The position numbers and the translations under genes are program-made. From NCBI RefSeq assembly GCF_005765165.1, contig NZ_VCIW01000002.1, positions 124,001 through 188,000 on the forward strand: a stretch of 64,000 nucleotides of DNA, read 5' to 3'. Every line of letters begins with the position of its first letter. The stretch's first letter is position 1. Under the pieces are notes generated by a model. That model saw only the letters and a list, made by a program, of their open reading frames with translations. It searched no databases and had not been told where the DNA came from. Of the stretch, positions 14,898 to 23,851 are shown one piece after another. This DNA comes from Paenibacillus antri (lineage in GTDB: Bacteria > Bacillota > Bacilli > Paenibacillales > YIM-B00363).

Positions 14898-16886
14898 ATG
14901 AACGGCCGCATGGAACAAGGAACGAACCGGGACCGGGAGAAGGAGCTCGAAGCCATACGCCATAAGCTGGCGCTGCTTCCGGACAAACCGGGCTGCTATT
15001 TAATGAAAAACAACGAAGGCACGATCATCTACGTCGGCAAGGCGAAGGTGCTGAAAAACCGGGTCCGCTCGTATTTTACGGGCAGCCACTCGGCGAAGAC
15101 GCACCGTCTGGTCATGGACATCGTCGACTTCGAATATATCGTCACCGCGAACAACGTGGAGGCGTTGCTGCTCGAGTGCAATCTGATCAAGAAGCACAGC
15201 CCGAAGTATAACGTGCTGCTGAAGGACGACAAGTCGTTCCCGTATTTGAAGATCACGAACGAAGCGCATCCGCGGCTCGAGGTGACGCGGCGCGTCGTCA
15301 AAGACAAGGCGAAATATTTCGGACCGTATCCGAACGCTTTCGCCGCTCAGCAGACGAAGAAGCTGCTCGACCGGCTGTACCCGCTGCGCAAGTGCAAGAC
15401 GCTGCCGGATAAGGTGTGCTTGTACTATCACATCGGCCAATGCGTGGCGCCTTGCGAGTACCCGGTCGAGAAGGCGGAATACGAGCGCATGGTCGGGGAA
15501 ATTACGCGCTTCCTGAACGGGGGGCACGACGCGATCAAGGACGAGCTGCAGGAGAAGATGGCCGCCGCGGCGGAAGAGCTGAACTTCGAGCGGGCGCGGG
15601 AGCTGCGGGACATGATCGCGGCGATCGACGCGTTGATGGAGAAGCAGACGATCACGGCCGCCGCGGGCGTCGACCGCGACGTGTTCGGATACGCCGTGGA
15701 CAAGGGCTGGATGTGCGTGCAGATCATGTACGTGCGGCAAGGGAAAATGATCGAACGCCGCGCCTCGGCGTTCCCGTATTACGGCGAGGCGTACGACGAT
15801 TTCATGACGTACGTCACGCAGTATTACAGCGACAACCCGGCGCTGCCGAAGGAAGTGCTGCTGCCGGGTCCGCCCGCGGCCGGGACGGCCGGCGCGGAAG
15901 CCGGCGCCGAGGGCGCGGCTGCGGAGGGCGCGGCTGCGGAGGGCGCAGGCGAGCACGGCGATGCGGGCGGCGACCTGGCGGCCGCGCTCGAGTCCTGGCT
16001 GAAGGTGAAGGTGCTGCTGCCGCAGCGGGGCGACAAGAAGAAGATGCTCGAGATGGCGGCCGACAACGCGCGCGTCACGCTCGAGGAGAAGTTCCGCTTG
16101 ATCGAGCGGGACGAGGAGCGCACCGTCAAGGCGGTGGAAGGGCTCGCCGAGTGGCTCGGCGCGGACCGCATCCACCGTATCGAGGCGTTCGACAACTCGA
16201 ACATCCAGGGGGCCGATCCGGTGTCGGCGATGGTCGTCTTCACGGACGGCAAGCCGGACCGCAAGGAATACCGCAAGTATAAGATCAAGACGGTCGTCGG
16301 TCCCGACGACTACGCGACGATGCGCGAGGTCATCCGCCGCCGTTACGAGCGCGTGCTGCGCGACGGCTTGACGCTGCCGGACCTGATCGTGGTCGACGGC
16401 GGCAAGGGACAGATCGCGGCGGCCGTCGACGTGCTCGAGAACGAGCTCGGCTTGTTCGTGCCGGTATGCGGTCTCGTGAAGGACGCGAAGCATAAGACGG
16501 CGCAGCTGATGGTCGGCGATCCGCCGACGCCGGTGCCGATGCGTCGCGACAGTCAGGAGTTTTACTTGCTGCAGCGCATTCAGGAGGAGGTGCATCGCTT
16601 CGCGATTACGTTCCACCGGGATACGCGGTCGAAGCGGTCGTTCGCATCGTTGCTGGACGACATTCCGGGCATCGGCGAGAAACGGAAGAAGCAGCTGCTG
16701 AAGCATTTCGGCAGCGTGAAGGCGATGCGCGAAGCCGACGTGGAGGCGTTCCGTCCGCTCGGCTTCGGCGATAAGCTGGCGCAGCAGATCGTAGACGCGC
16801 TGCGCGGTCCGACGCAGGCCGAGGAGGAGACGGCGGCGGAAGCGGAGCTCGAAGCGGGCGCCGAATCGGGGATGCAAGCGGAATAA
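14898..16886 (+). CDS. uvrC: Excinuclease ABC subunit C
   Basis: 662 residues. UvrC makes the 3' and 5' incisions beside DNA lesions held by UvrA-UvrB. Domains in order: GIY-YIG nuclease (GCYLMKN ... [18 protein letters not shown]) at about 30-110, a Cys-rich zone ([21 protein letters not shown]), the UVR UvrB-binding motif ([22 protein letters not shown]), the RNase-H-like EndoV domain ([12 protein letters not shown] and [11 protein letters not shown], both with catalytic Asp), and tandem helix-hairpin-helix motifs ([18 protein letters not shown]). Odd: an Ala/Gly/Glu-rich insert of about 35 residues between the halves, partly made of 15-bp DNA repeats. Start choice between ATG 14898 and ATG 14910 is open; AGGAG spacing favours the former slightly. 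Confidence 0.95.
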   Translation: MNGRMEQGTNRDREKELEAIRHKLALLPDKPGCYLMKNNEGTIIYVGKAKVLKNRVRSYFTGSHSAKTHRLVMDIVDFEYIVTANNVEALLLECNLIKKHSPKYNVLLKDDKSFPYLKITNEAHPRLEVTRRVVKDKAKYFGPYPNAFAAQQTKKLLDRLYPLRKCKTLPDKVCLYYHIGQCVAPCEYPVEKAEYERMVGEITRFLNGGHDAIKDELQEKMAAAAEELNFERARELRDMIAAIDALMEKQTITAAAGVDRDVFGYAVDKGWMCVQIMYVRQGKMIERRASAFPYYGEAYDDFMTYVTQYYSDNPALPKEVLLPGPPAAGTAGAEAGAEGAAAEGAAAEGAGEHGDAGGDLAAALESWLKVKVLLPQRGDKKKMLEMAADNARVTLEEKFRLIERDEERTVKAVEGLAEWLGADRIHRIEAFDNSNIQGADPVSAMVVFTDGKPDRKEYRKYKIKTVVGPDDYATMREVIRRRYERVLRDGLTLPDLIVVDGGKGQIAAAVDVLENELGLFVPVCGLVKDAKHKTAQLMVGDPPTPVPMRRDSQEFYLLQRIQEEVHRFAITFHRDTRSKRSFASLLDDIPGIGEKRKKQLLKHFGSVKAMREADVEAFRPLGFGDKLAQQIVDALRGPTQAEEETAAEAELEAGAESGMQAE

Positions 16887-16887
16887 G

Positions 16888-16930
16888 AAGCAGGGGACCG
16901 CCCGGCGGCGGCCTCCTGCTTTTTCTTTTT
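16888..16930 (+). terminator. uvrC terminator
   Basis: AAGCAGG..GACCGCC / GGCGG..CCTGCTTTTTC hairpin with T run. Confidence 0.85.
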
Positions 16931-17017
16931 TCTCGTTCGCCTCTGCATGATCGATTGCCGAATTTGGGAAAAGTATACGGTAAGATCAGGATCGAACAGA
17001 GGAGGCGCCTGTCGCCG

Positions 17018-18445
17018 ATGAATGCGTACGCCGACAATGTAGCCTACTTCCGCCGAACGTTCGATCGATGCGAAGACGTGACTTTCAGATCCGTCCGCGC
17101 GGGCGGGCGGATCGAAGCGACGCTCGTCTATACGCAAGCGATGTCGAGCGATCTTCGGATCGAGAGGAACGTCCTGCTGCCGCTGATGCAAATCCAAGCG
17201 ACTTCTCCTCCGCACGAACCGGACCGCCGACTCGATTGGCTCGTATCCGAGGCGCTTCCCGCGGAAGATATCGTCGTGCAAAGCGATCGGGAGCGCGCGA
17301 CGGAGTCGGTATTGGCCGGCTATGTCATGCTGCTCGTCGACGGGGTGACCCCCGTCCTGCTCATCGGGCTGGCGGCGTATCCCGCGCGGTCCGTCGAGGA
17401 GCCAGCGAGCGAGCCCGTCATTCGAGGATCGCGGGACGGCTTTACCGAGAGCTTGCAGACGAACATATCGCTGATTCGGCGAAGGCTGAAGACGCCCGCG
17501 CTGAAGATGGAAATGCGCCAAGCCGGCAAGCTGACGAAAACCGCCCTTTCCGTACTGTATCTGGAAGGTATCGCCTCGCGTTCCCTCGTGGAAGAAGTGA
17601 AGTCGCGGCTCGAACGCATCCGTCTGGACGCGATCCTGGAAAGCGGAGCGGTCGAAGAGCTGATCAAGGAGCGGCGGATGACCGTGTTTCCCCAGCTGCA
17701 TGCGACCGAACGTCCGGATCGGGCGGCGGCCGCTTTGGCGGAAGGACGCGTACTAGTATTGGTGGACAATTCGCCGTTCGGCTTGATTGCGCCCGGTCTG
17801 GCCTTGGAGATGCTCCAAGCGTCCGAAGATTATAGTCAACATTACATCGTGGCGTCGGTAACGCGGTGGCTTCGCTATTGGCTGGCTTTCAGCGCCTTGG
17901 TGTTCCCTTCGCTGTACATCGCCATCACGACCATGCATCAGGAGATGCTGCCGACGAATCTGCTGCTCAGCATCGCGTCGTCCAGGGAGGCCGTGCCGTT
18001 CCCGGCGATCGTGGAAGCGTTCATTATGGAGATGGCCTTCGAAGGATTGCGGGAGGCGGGCGTGCGGCTGCCGAGGCCCGTCGGGCAAGCCGTCAGCATC
18101 GTCGGCGCCCTCGTCATCGGTCAGGCCGCCGTTCAAGCCGGCCTCGTCTCCGCCTCGCTCGTCATCGTCGTGTCGTTCACCGGCATCGCTTCGTTTATTT
18201 TTCCTTCTTACAGCTTCGGTTTGGCCGTTCGCCTGCTGCGATTCCCGCTTATGATCGTGGCGGGGCTCCTCGGGTTGTACGGGATCGTCTTGTTTTTGCT
18301 GGCGCTCCTCATTCATCTTGCGAAGATGAAGTCGTTCGGCGTCCCTTATTTATCCCCGGCGGCGCCGCTGAATCTGAACGGCATCAAAGACGTGCTCATG
18401 CGCAGGCCATGGCTTGCTTGGAACAAGGGACGGCAAGAGCCGTAA
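17018..18445 (+). CDS. Spore germination protein, GerA family A subunit
   Basis: 475 residues. The A subunit of a germinant receptor in the spore inner membrane. The N-terminal cytoplasmic half contains the family signature SRDGFTESLQTNISLIRRR followed by a lysine/proline-rich segment; the C-terminal half has about five membrane helices including EAVPFPAIVEAFIMEMAFEGLREAG and LPRPVGQAVSIVGALVIGQAAV, both highly typical of GerAA/GerKA. The start is ATG at 17018 with GAGGAGG 12 bases upstream. It opens a four-gene operon in the order A-C-B-small gene, as in gerK. Which germinant it senses cannot be told. Forespore SigG control is expected but I could not find a convincing SigG promoter. Confidence 0.93.
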   Translation: MNAYADNVAYFRRTFDRCEDVTFRSVRAGGRIEATLVYTQAMSSDLRIERNVLLPLMQIQATSPPHEPDRRLDWLVSEALPAEDIVVQSDRERATESVLAGYVMLLVDGVTPVLLIGLAAYPARSVEEPASEPVIRGSRDGFTESLQTNISLIRRRLKTPALKMEMRQAGKLTKTALSVLYLEGIASRSLVEEVKSRLERIRLDAILESGAVEELIKERRMTVFPQLHATERPDRAAAALAEGRVLVLVDNSPFGLIAPGLALEMLQASEDYSQHYIVASVTRWLRYWLAFSALVFPSLYIAITTMHQEMLPTNLLLSIASSREAVPFPAIVEAFIMEMAFEGLREAGVRLPRPVGQAVSIVGALVIGQAAVQAGLVSASLVIVVSFTGIASFIFPSYSFGLAVRLLRFPLMIVAGLLGLYGIVLFLLALLIHLAKMKSFGVPYLSPAAPLNLNGIKDVLMRRPWLAWNKGRQEP

Positions 18446-18458
18446 TGGGGGAATGCGC

Positions 18459-19664
18459 GTGAATCCGGGAGCTTCGGGATATTCGCTGGGACGTCGGAGA
18501 TGGTGGCTGCTGTTGTTGCTGCTTCCGGTCATGACCGGGTGCTGGGGACGACAAGAGGTGAACGATATCGGCATCGTAACCGCCACGGCGGTAGACCGGT
18601 CGGATAATGGCGACATCGTAGTGATGCTGCTGTTCGCGATCCCGCGTCTGGTGGGCACGTCCTCAATGACCGGGGGCGGCGGCGAAAGCAAGATGTCGAC
18701 GACGGCGGGGTGGGTCGTCACGGCCGGCGGCGAGACGGTGATGGACGCCTTCCGGAACATTCAAGCGAAGCTGCCGCGAACGATCTATTTCTCGCATAAC
18801 CGCGTCCTCCTGTTAGGCGAGCGGCTGGCGAGAGAAGGGATCGCTCCCGTGCTCGACGTCTTCCAGCGCAATCGGCAGTCGCAACTGAACAGCTTCGTCC
18901 TCGTAGCCGAACATCCGGAAGACATTTTGCGGTTCAAGCCCACATTCGAGAAGTTATCCTCCGAAATCATCGAAGAGGAAATCGTTAGAGGGGTCGGGAC
19001 GAACGTGCGGCTCGTAGAGTTTCTTGCGATGTTACACGCGGAGGGCCAAGAAGCGTTCGCTCCCGTCGTCGAATTGACCAAATCGACAGAGAAGAAGAAC
19101 GGTTCGAACCTCAGGGCGACGACGAAGACGGCCGCGTTCCGGGGCGATCGCCTTGTAGGCCTGCTCGGCGACGAAGCGACTAGAGGTCTTGTATGGCTAC
19201 GCAACGAGGTGAGAGACGGCGTGATCACGATTCAGGTTCCGGAAAGTCGCGGAGGCGGGAAAATCAGCGCCGAAATCAAATCCGGCTCGACGCGATTTCG
19301 ACCGTCCGTTCGAGACGGCCGGGTTCGCATCCGAATCGAAACCGAGGCGACGTTGGATATTGCGGAGAACGCTTCGAAAATGGAAATCGAACGACATTTG
19401 GGTACCGTCGAGTCTTACTTCGAACGCGATCTGGAGGAGCGGCTTCGAGCTCTCTGCGACAAAGTGCAACGGAATCTGCATACGGACATCGTCGGCTTCG
19501 GACAGAGTTTGTACCGGAACGATCCGAAGCGTTGGCGCGGGGAGTATGCGGAACGATGGGACGAGACGTTCCCGAACGTACGCGCGGACATCTCCGTATC
19601 CGTTCAAGTGTTGAACACCGGCCTTGTCGGGAAGCGCGTGGACATATGGGAGGAGGAGCGATGA
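18459..19664 (+). CDS. Spore germination lipoprotein, Ger(x)C family
   Basis: 401 residues. Lipoprotein signal: RRRWWLLLLLLPVMTGCW with lipobox MTGC at about residues 24-27, followed by the conserved GCWGRQEVNDIGIV of Ger(x)C proteins. It is the C subunit of the receptor, lipid-anchored on the outer face of the spore inner membrane. Later family features: LPRTIYFSHNRVLLLGE and the C-terminal ALCDKVQRNLHTDIVGFGQ. The start GTG at 18459 is chosen because GGGGGA lies 6 bases upstream; an ATG two codons earlier is too near it. Starts 13 bases after the A-subunit stop and overlaps the B gene by 4 bases. Confidence 0.93.
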   Translation: MNPGASGYSLGRRRWWLLLLLLPVMTGCWGRQEVNDIGIVTATAVDRSDNGDIVVMLLFAIPRLVGTSSMTGGGGESKMSTTAGWVVTAGGETVMDAFRNIQAKLPRTIYFSHNRVLLLGERLAREGIAPVLDVFQRNRQSQLNSFVLVAEHPEDILRFKPTFEKLSSEIIEEEIVRGVGTNVRLVEFLAMLHAEGQEAFAPVVELTKSTEKKNGSNLRATTKTAAFRGDRLVGLLGDEATRGLVWLRNEVRDGVITIQVPESRGGGKISAEIKSGSTRFRPSVRDGRVRIRIETEATLDIAENASKMEIERHLGTVESYFERDLEERLRALCDKVQRNLHTDIVGFGQSLYRNDPKRWRGEYAERWDETFPNVRADISVSVQVLNTGLVGKRVDIWEEER

Positions 19665-20752
19665 CCGGCTACCAATTATTTTCGATTTTGGTGTTGTTCC
19701 AGTTCGGCACGACGGTGATCTTCGGTTTCGCTGCGGGAGCGGGTCGGGACGCCTGGATCACCGCCGCAGGTTCCGCCCTCCTAGGCTGCGTTCTCATTGC
19801 GGGCTACGCGGGCATTACGAAATTGACCGGCTACGTCTCCCTGGTGCAATGGTTTCGCGGCGGCTTCGGATCCTGGATCGGCGTTCCGCTGGCATGGCTG
19901 TACCCGCTCCTATTCATCTATGACGCCGCTCGAATATTAACCGATTTGGAATTTCTCGTGCCGCTGACGCTGCTGCCGGCCACGCCTCCATGGTTTTTTC
20001 TCGCGGCGATTTTGGCGGTAGCGTTGTATTTGATGTTTTCGGGAGTAGAGGTGTTGGGCCGCATCGCCGGCGTCCTGCTCCCCATACTTGTGTTGTTCAG
20101 CCTGCTGGAAGCCGTGTTGCTGATCGCTTCGAAGAGCTTTCATCCGGAATATTTCTTTCCGATTCTCGGCGAAGGCTGGGGCAGAGTGTTTACCGGGATC
20201 TGGCCGCTCGGCATTACGCAGACGTACGGGGAGAGCATCGAGATGGCCGTCTTCTGGCATCTGCTGAACAAGAAGGAGCGGCTTCCGACCGTCGGCATCG
20301 CGGCGACGTTGTTCGCCGGTCTGTTTATCGTCTTGTTCGATGTGCTCGGGATCGCCGCGATGGGGGAGCATCTGTTTATGGAGATGATCTTCCCTGCGTT
20401 CACGATCTTGAACCTATCCAGCGTGGCAGGGTTTTTGGAAAATTTGAACGCTCTTGGCGCTATGTATTTCTTATGCACGTCGTTCGTTAAAATGGCGGTC
20501 CACTTAATCGCGGCCGCGATGTGCATCCAGGAATTAACCGCGGCCGCGAACAGCGGCGCCGCGATCTGGTTGTCGGCGGGTTCCGCGTTCTTCGTCTCGT
20601 TAACGATGACGAACAATTTCTCGGAGCATCTGCAAGCGGGGTTGGAGCGGTTGCCGTATGCGCTGTGGGTTCCGATGTTTATCCTTCTGCCTGCAGCCGC
20701 CGGAGCGGCCTCCTGGCTCGGCAGGCGGTTCAAGAGGGCGGCGTACCGATGA
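19661..20752 (+). CDS. Spore germination protein, GerB/GerKB family permease-like subunit
   Basis: 363 residues with about ten membrane helices, the usual size of GerAB/GerKB, members of the amino acid-polyamine-organocation superfamily that bind the germinant. Seen: MTGYQLFSILVLFQFGTTVIF at the start (typical QLFxLxxxFQxG...), and FFPILGEGWGRVFTGIWP then YGESIEMAVF in the middle. The ATG overlaps the C-subunit stop (ATGA), with GGAGGAGG upstream, so translation is coupled. Confidence 0.93.
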   Translation: MTGYQLFSILVLFQFGTTVIFGFAAGAGRDAWITAAGSALLGCVLIAGYAGITKLTGYVSLVQWFRGGFGSWIGVPLAWLYPLLFIYDAARILTDLEFLVPLTLLPATPPWFFLAAILAVALYLMFSGVEVLGRIAGVLLPILVLFSLLEAVLLIASKSFHPEYFFPILGEGWGRVFTGIWPLGITQTYGESIEMAVFWHLLNKKERLPTVGIAATLFAGLFIVLFDVLGIAAMGEHLFMEMIFPAFTILNLSSVAGFLENLNALGAMYFLCTSFVKMAVHLIAAAMCIQELTAAANSGAAIWLSAGSAFFVSLTMTNNFSEHLQAGLERLPYALWVPMFILLPAAAGAASWLGRRFKRAAYR

Positions 20753-20880
20753 ACGTCGTCTTCCCTTGGGCGTCCGCCGCTATGATCGAATCGCCATGGA
20801 TGATGCAATGCGCGATCGTCGGCGCCGCCTTCGCCTTGTCGATCTTGACATGGGTTAAAGAACGTAAGCGGCGGAAGTAA
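20749..20880 (+). CDS. Tiny membrane protein ending the ger operon (possible D subunit)
   Basis: 43 residues: MNVVFPWASAAMIESPWMMQ, then one hydrophobic helix and a basic tail VKERKRRK. The ATG overlaps the B-subunit stop by 4 bases (ATGA), as the B gene overlaps the C gene, so it belongs to the operon. Several Bacillus ger operons carry a small 'D' gene encoding a protein with one or two membrane segments that modulates receptor function; position and size here fit that idea. I cannot show homology from such a short sequence. Confidence 0.65.
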   Translation: MNVVFPWASAAMIESPWMMQCAIVGAAFALSILTWVKERKRRK

Positions 20881-20953
20881 AAACCTCCTGTCCCTGCCGC
20901 CCTTGACGCTCGATTGCCGAGCGCCGAGGACGGAAGCGGAAGGAGGTTTTTCC
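20880..20953. terminator. Bidirectional terminator between ger operon and CPBP gene
   Basis: AAAACCTCCT ... AGGAGGTTTTT arms enclosing a second small hairpin GCTCG-attgc-CGAGC; works for both convergent units. Confidence 0.75.
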
Positions 20954-20954
20954 T

Positions 20955-22643
20955 TTAGCCGATCGGCGCGGCCGGTCGGTCCCGACGGCTCCAACGCACG
21001 TAGAGCGCTACGAACGCCGGCGTCGCCAGGTAGAAGGCGAAAGCGGCGAAGCCGCCTGCCGTCGGCGCGGAGGAGACGACGGAGATGCCGAACCAGATCA
21101 GGTCGACGACCGCGTGCGCGAAGACGGCGGCGAGGAAGCCGTGCCTCAGGAAGATGAAGGCGAACAGCAAGCCGAGCGCCGTCACCTCCGCGAATCGCGT
21201 GTAATACGGATAGATCGGATATTGAACGTGGCCGAGCGCCCAGACCATGCTGCTCAGCAGGATGGCGCCGACAAGGGCGACGGCGCCGACGGTCCGCTTG
21301 GACGCGCCGAGCGGTTTCAACGCCCAAGACAGCGGCCAGGCGAACAGCCGCTTCAGCGCCGCGATGGCGAAGAGGCGATACACGGCTTCTTCGGAGACGG
21401 CCGCGCACCAGGCGAGCAGCGGCGCGAGCAACGGATACGCCATGTTGTTCGGCGAGCTGAGCGCGTCGATCGTGTACCAGGTGCGAAAGCCTTGCTCCGC
21501 GAACAGAAACAGGATCGATTGCACGCCGAGCAAGATCGGCGCGTACACGTAGCCGAGCTTCGCCGCGGCCGCGACGTGCGAGCCGTACTCGGCGTCTTCC
21601 GGCTGCGGCCACAGCCGGTAGCCTTGCCGCGCGGCGAGCGTATCGCCGGCGACGGCGCTGAAGTAGAGGCCGATCGCCATGGCGAGCGTCAGGGCGTTCG
21701 TGACGACGAGTCCGCCGATCATGCCGGCGATCGCCCCGGCGCCGTCCAGCTCGGCGATGCCGGTATAGTCGCCGCCGTTCAGGAGGTCGAGCATCGTCGC
21801 CTTGAGTCCGGGGTACATGTTCACGTTCATCGCGCAATAGAACACGCCGAAGACGAGCGCCATCAAGACGCCGCGGTTCCAACGGACGGAGCCGGCCTGC
21901 GCGAGCGCATAGATGAAGGCGGCGAATTGCAGGACGCCGCTGAGCAGCAGGCCGATCAGACCGAGCGCGGACGACTTGGCGTCTTGGTCCGCGATACGGG
22001 ACGCGTACGATTCGGGGACGATCCAACGCACCGTGAAGGCGGTCGCTCGCAGATCGTCGGCCCGCACCGACACCTCGGCGGACGCCTCGCCGAAGACCGG
22101 GTCCGAGAGCGCGTAGGCCGCCTCGCCGACGTCCTCGTCCGCCCAGAGCAGCTCCGGCTCGGCGCCCGTCCAGCCGAGGTCCGCGATCGCCTGGCGGCCG
22201 ATCGCTTCCAGCTCGCCTCCGGCGACCGGTTCGCCGGCGACGCCCAAACTCCATTCGGTCGCGCGACCGGTGTACGGATTGACGTCGACCCAGTGCTTCG
22301 CGCCGGTCCCCGCGTCTTCCACTTCGACGCGGTACGCCTCTAACGGAAGCGTCGCGGACCACCGTTTCTGTACGTCGGCGATCGTCTCGGCCTCGTAGAA
22401 ATACCCGAAGACGTCCCGGTCGGCCGAATACATCGCGAAGGAACGAAGCTCCGCGCCGGCGTCCCCGGTCCGCTCCCGAACGTACGCTTCAGCGGCCTGC
22501 TCGGCTCCCGAACGGTCGACGACGTGCGTCGTCGCGCTCGGATCATTGCCCGCGACCATCGGGACGACGTTGGTCGCAAGAAATACAAGGAGGCCGACCG
22601 CCGAAGCGATCCATAACGACTTTGCGATTTTCGAAATAGTCAT
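20955..22643 (-). CDS. Large CPBP-family intramembrane metalloprotease-like protein
   Basis: 562 residues. Residues about 10-30 are a membrane anchor, about 40-230 an extracytoplasmic domain with PepSY-like features (YRVEVEDAGTGAKHWVDVNPYTGRATEW), then seven or eight helices. The C-terminal part has the CPBP (CAAX protease and bacteriocin-processing, Abi) motifs: EEAVYR (Glu418, Glu419, Arg423), WALGHVQYP supplying the second-motif His, and HAVVDL the third. Members cleave substrates in the membrane or act in bacteriocin self-immunity. The ATG at 22643 follows TAGGAGC. It lies 47 bases behind the LysR gene on the same strand. Substrate unknown. Confidence 0.8.
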   Translation of the reverse strand: MTISKIAKSLWIASAVGLLVFLATNVVPMVAGNDPSATTHVVDRSGAEQAAEAYVRERTGDAGAELRSFAMYSADRDVFGYFYEAETIADVQKRWSATLPLEAYRVEVEDAGTGAKHWVDVNPYTGRATEWSLGVAGEPVAGGELEAIGRQAIADLGWTGAEPELLWADEDVGEAAYALSDPVFGEASAEVSVRADDLRATAFTVRWIVPESYASRIADQDAKSSALGLIGLLLSGVLQFAAFIYALAQAGSVRWNRGVLMALVFGVFYCAMNVNMYPGLKATMLDLLNGGDYTGIAELDGAGAIAGMIGGLVVTNALTLAMAIGLYFSAVAGDTLAARQGYRLWPQPEDAEYGSHVAAAAKLGYVYAPILLGVQSILFLFAEQGFRTWYTIDALSSPNNMAYPLLAPLLAWCAAVSEEAVYRLFAIAALKRLFAWPLSWALKPLGASKRTVGAVALVGAILLSSMVWALGHVQYPIYPYYTRFAEVTALGLLFAFIFLRHGFLAAVFAHAVVDLIWFGISVVSSAPTAGGFAAFAFYLATPAFVALYVRWSRRDRPAAPIG

Positions 22644-22690
22644 GATTTCGCTCCTAACATTTATGTACATACTTAATGATAGACGTCGTT

Positions 22691-23626
22691 TTATTTTATC
22701 ATAGGCGTCCGGAACGATTCATGCGACGACGCCGAGCCCCACAGCTTCGTTTGCTGGGCGAGCTCGATCAGCTGAGCGGCCGCGGGCGTCAGCGGACTAT
22801 GCTTCGAATACAGCAGCGACGTCGTCCGGGTGAAATGGGCGATGTCGGGAATGTGCCGCACGACGACCGCGTCGTCGTCGGCGACGCTGCTGCGGAGATA
22901 CGATTGCGGAAGCAGCGTCGCGAGATTGCAGGCGGAGACGAGGCGAACGATCACCTCGAACGAATCGATCTCCATCTTGACGTCCGGCACGACGCCGTTC
23001 GCGGCGAGCAGCTCGTCGGTTAACACCCGATACCACGTCCCTTGGGAAAATAAGATCATCGGCAGCCGCTCCAAGTCGCCGATCGACAGCTCGGCCTTGG
23101 CCCCGAGCGGGTGGAAGGCGGGCAGGACGAGAGACAAGTGGTCGTCGAACAGCGGCACGCAGACGGTGTCCGGCGTGTCGACGGCGGAGGCGACGAGGCC
23201 GACGTCGCACTTCTTCTCTTTCACGAGCGTGACGATCTCGTGGGTTTTCCCGGTGACGGCGTGAATGTCGACGTCGGGGGCGTGGCGCGTGAACGCGGCG
23301 ATGAGATCGGGCAGCGTGGATTGCAGCGTGGTGAGGCTCGCCCCGAGCGTCAAGCGGCCCCGGTTGGCCGAGTTGAATTCGCCGAGCGTCTGTAGAAACC
23401 GCCCTTGCAGCTGTCGCATCTCGACGGCGAATTCGTAGCTGATCTGGCCGACGCGCGTCAGCTCGAGCCGCTTGCCGCGCCGATGAAACAGCTTCACGCC
23501 GAGATCCTCCTCGAGCGTCGAAATTTTGCGCGACAGCGCAGGCTGGCTAATATTGAGCGCCTGCGACGCTTTGTTGACGCTCCGGTGCTCGACGACGGCG
23601 GCGAGGGCGATCATCTGGTCGTACAT
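22691..23626 (-). CDS. LysR-family regulator divergent from sdhCAB
   Basis: 311 residues. The N-terminal winged helix (residues 1-60: VVEHRSVNKASQALNISQPALSRKISTLEEDLGVKLFHRRGK) and the C-terminal periplasmic-binding-like effector domain (about 90-295) are typical of LysR proteins. It is transcribed away from the succinate dehydrogenase operon, the usual arrangement for a LysR regulator and its target; in Bacillus the related CcpC/CitR proteins control TCA-cycle genes. So a role in sdh control is a reasonable inference, not proven. RBS GGAGGTG 8 bases before ATG. Confidence 0.88.
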   Translation of the reverse strand: MYDQMIALAAVVEHRSVNKASQALNISQPALSRKISTLEEDLGVKLFHRRGKRLELTRVGQISYEFAVEMRQLQGRFLQTLGEFNSANRGRLTLGASLTTLQSTLPDLIAAFTRHAPDVDIHAVTGKTHEIVTLVKEKKCDVGLVASAVDTPDTVCVPLFDDHLSLVLPAFHPLGAKAELSIGDLERLPMILFSQGTWYRVLTDELLAANGVVPDVKMEIDSFEVIVRLVSACNLATLLPQSYLRSSVADDDAVVVRHIPDIAHFTRTTSLLYSKHSPLTPAAAQLIELAQQTKLWGSASSHESFRTPMIK

Positions 23627-23674
23627 GAGGGGGACACCTCCATATATGATCTTATGCAGTTTAGGTATTATTCA

Positions 23675-23702
23675 TTATAATAAATCGGTACTTCCATTAT
23701 AA
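23675..23702. promoter_or_regulatory. Inverted repeat in the LysR/sdh divergent region
   Basis: TTATAAT (23675-23681) and ATTATAA (23696-23702) are exact reverse complements 14 bases apart, close to the LysR start. LysR proteins bind such AT-rich dyads (T-N11-A type) near their own promoter. The left arm also contains a minus-strand ATTATA/TATAAT that could be the LysR -10. Confidence 0.4.
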
Positions 23703-23761
23703 GAGGCGGAGTTGTATCATTTACAATGTGAAACTTTTTTGAACGGACTGTGCCGATCGTA

Positions 23762-23790
23762 TTGACGGGCTTATCCCGCGGGAGTAGAAT
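23762..23790 (+). promoter_or_regulatory. sdhCAB promoter
   Basis: TTGACG (23762-23767), 17-base spacer, TAGAAT (23785-23790), 61 bases before the sdhC start. The leader holds TTGTG...TCACAA elements at 23790-23809 that resemble a Rex site but with spacing two bases too long. Confidence 0.6.
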
Positions 23791-23851
23791 TGTGTACGGT
23801 TTGTCACAAAGTGAACGGAACGGCGATTTCAATCAGGGAGGAACAAGGAAC

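Noticed and set aside
15000-16877. 625-codon minus-strand frame opposite uvrC
   Set aside because: Shadow of uvrC; composition bias (Arg, His, Leu, Val) and no start signal.
16931-17017. SigG promoter for the ger operon
   Set aside because: TGCATG at the right distance from a CATnnTA-type element could not be found; only a poor match exists, so no site was listed.
20140-22362. 740-codon minus-strand frame spanning gerB and the CPBP gene
   Set aside because: Crosses a bidirectional terminator and two convincing genes in other frames; Arg-rich shadow.
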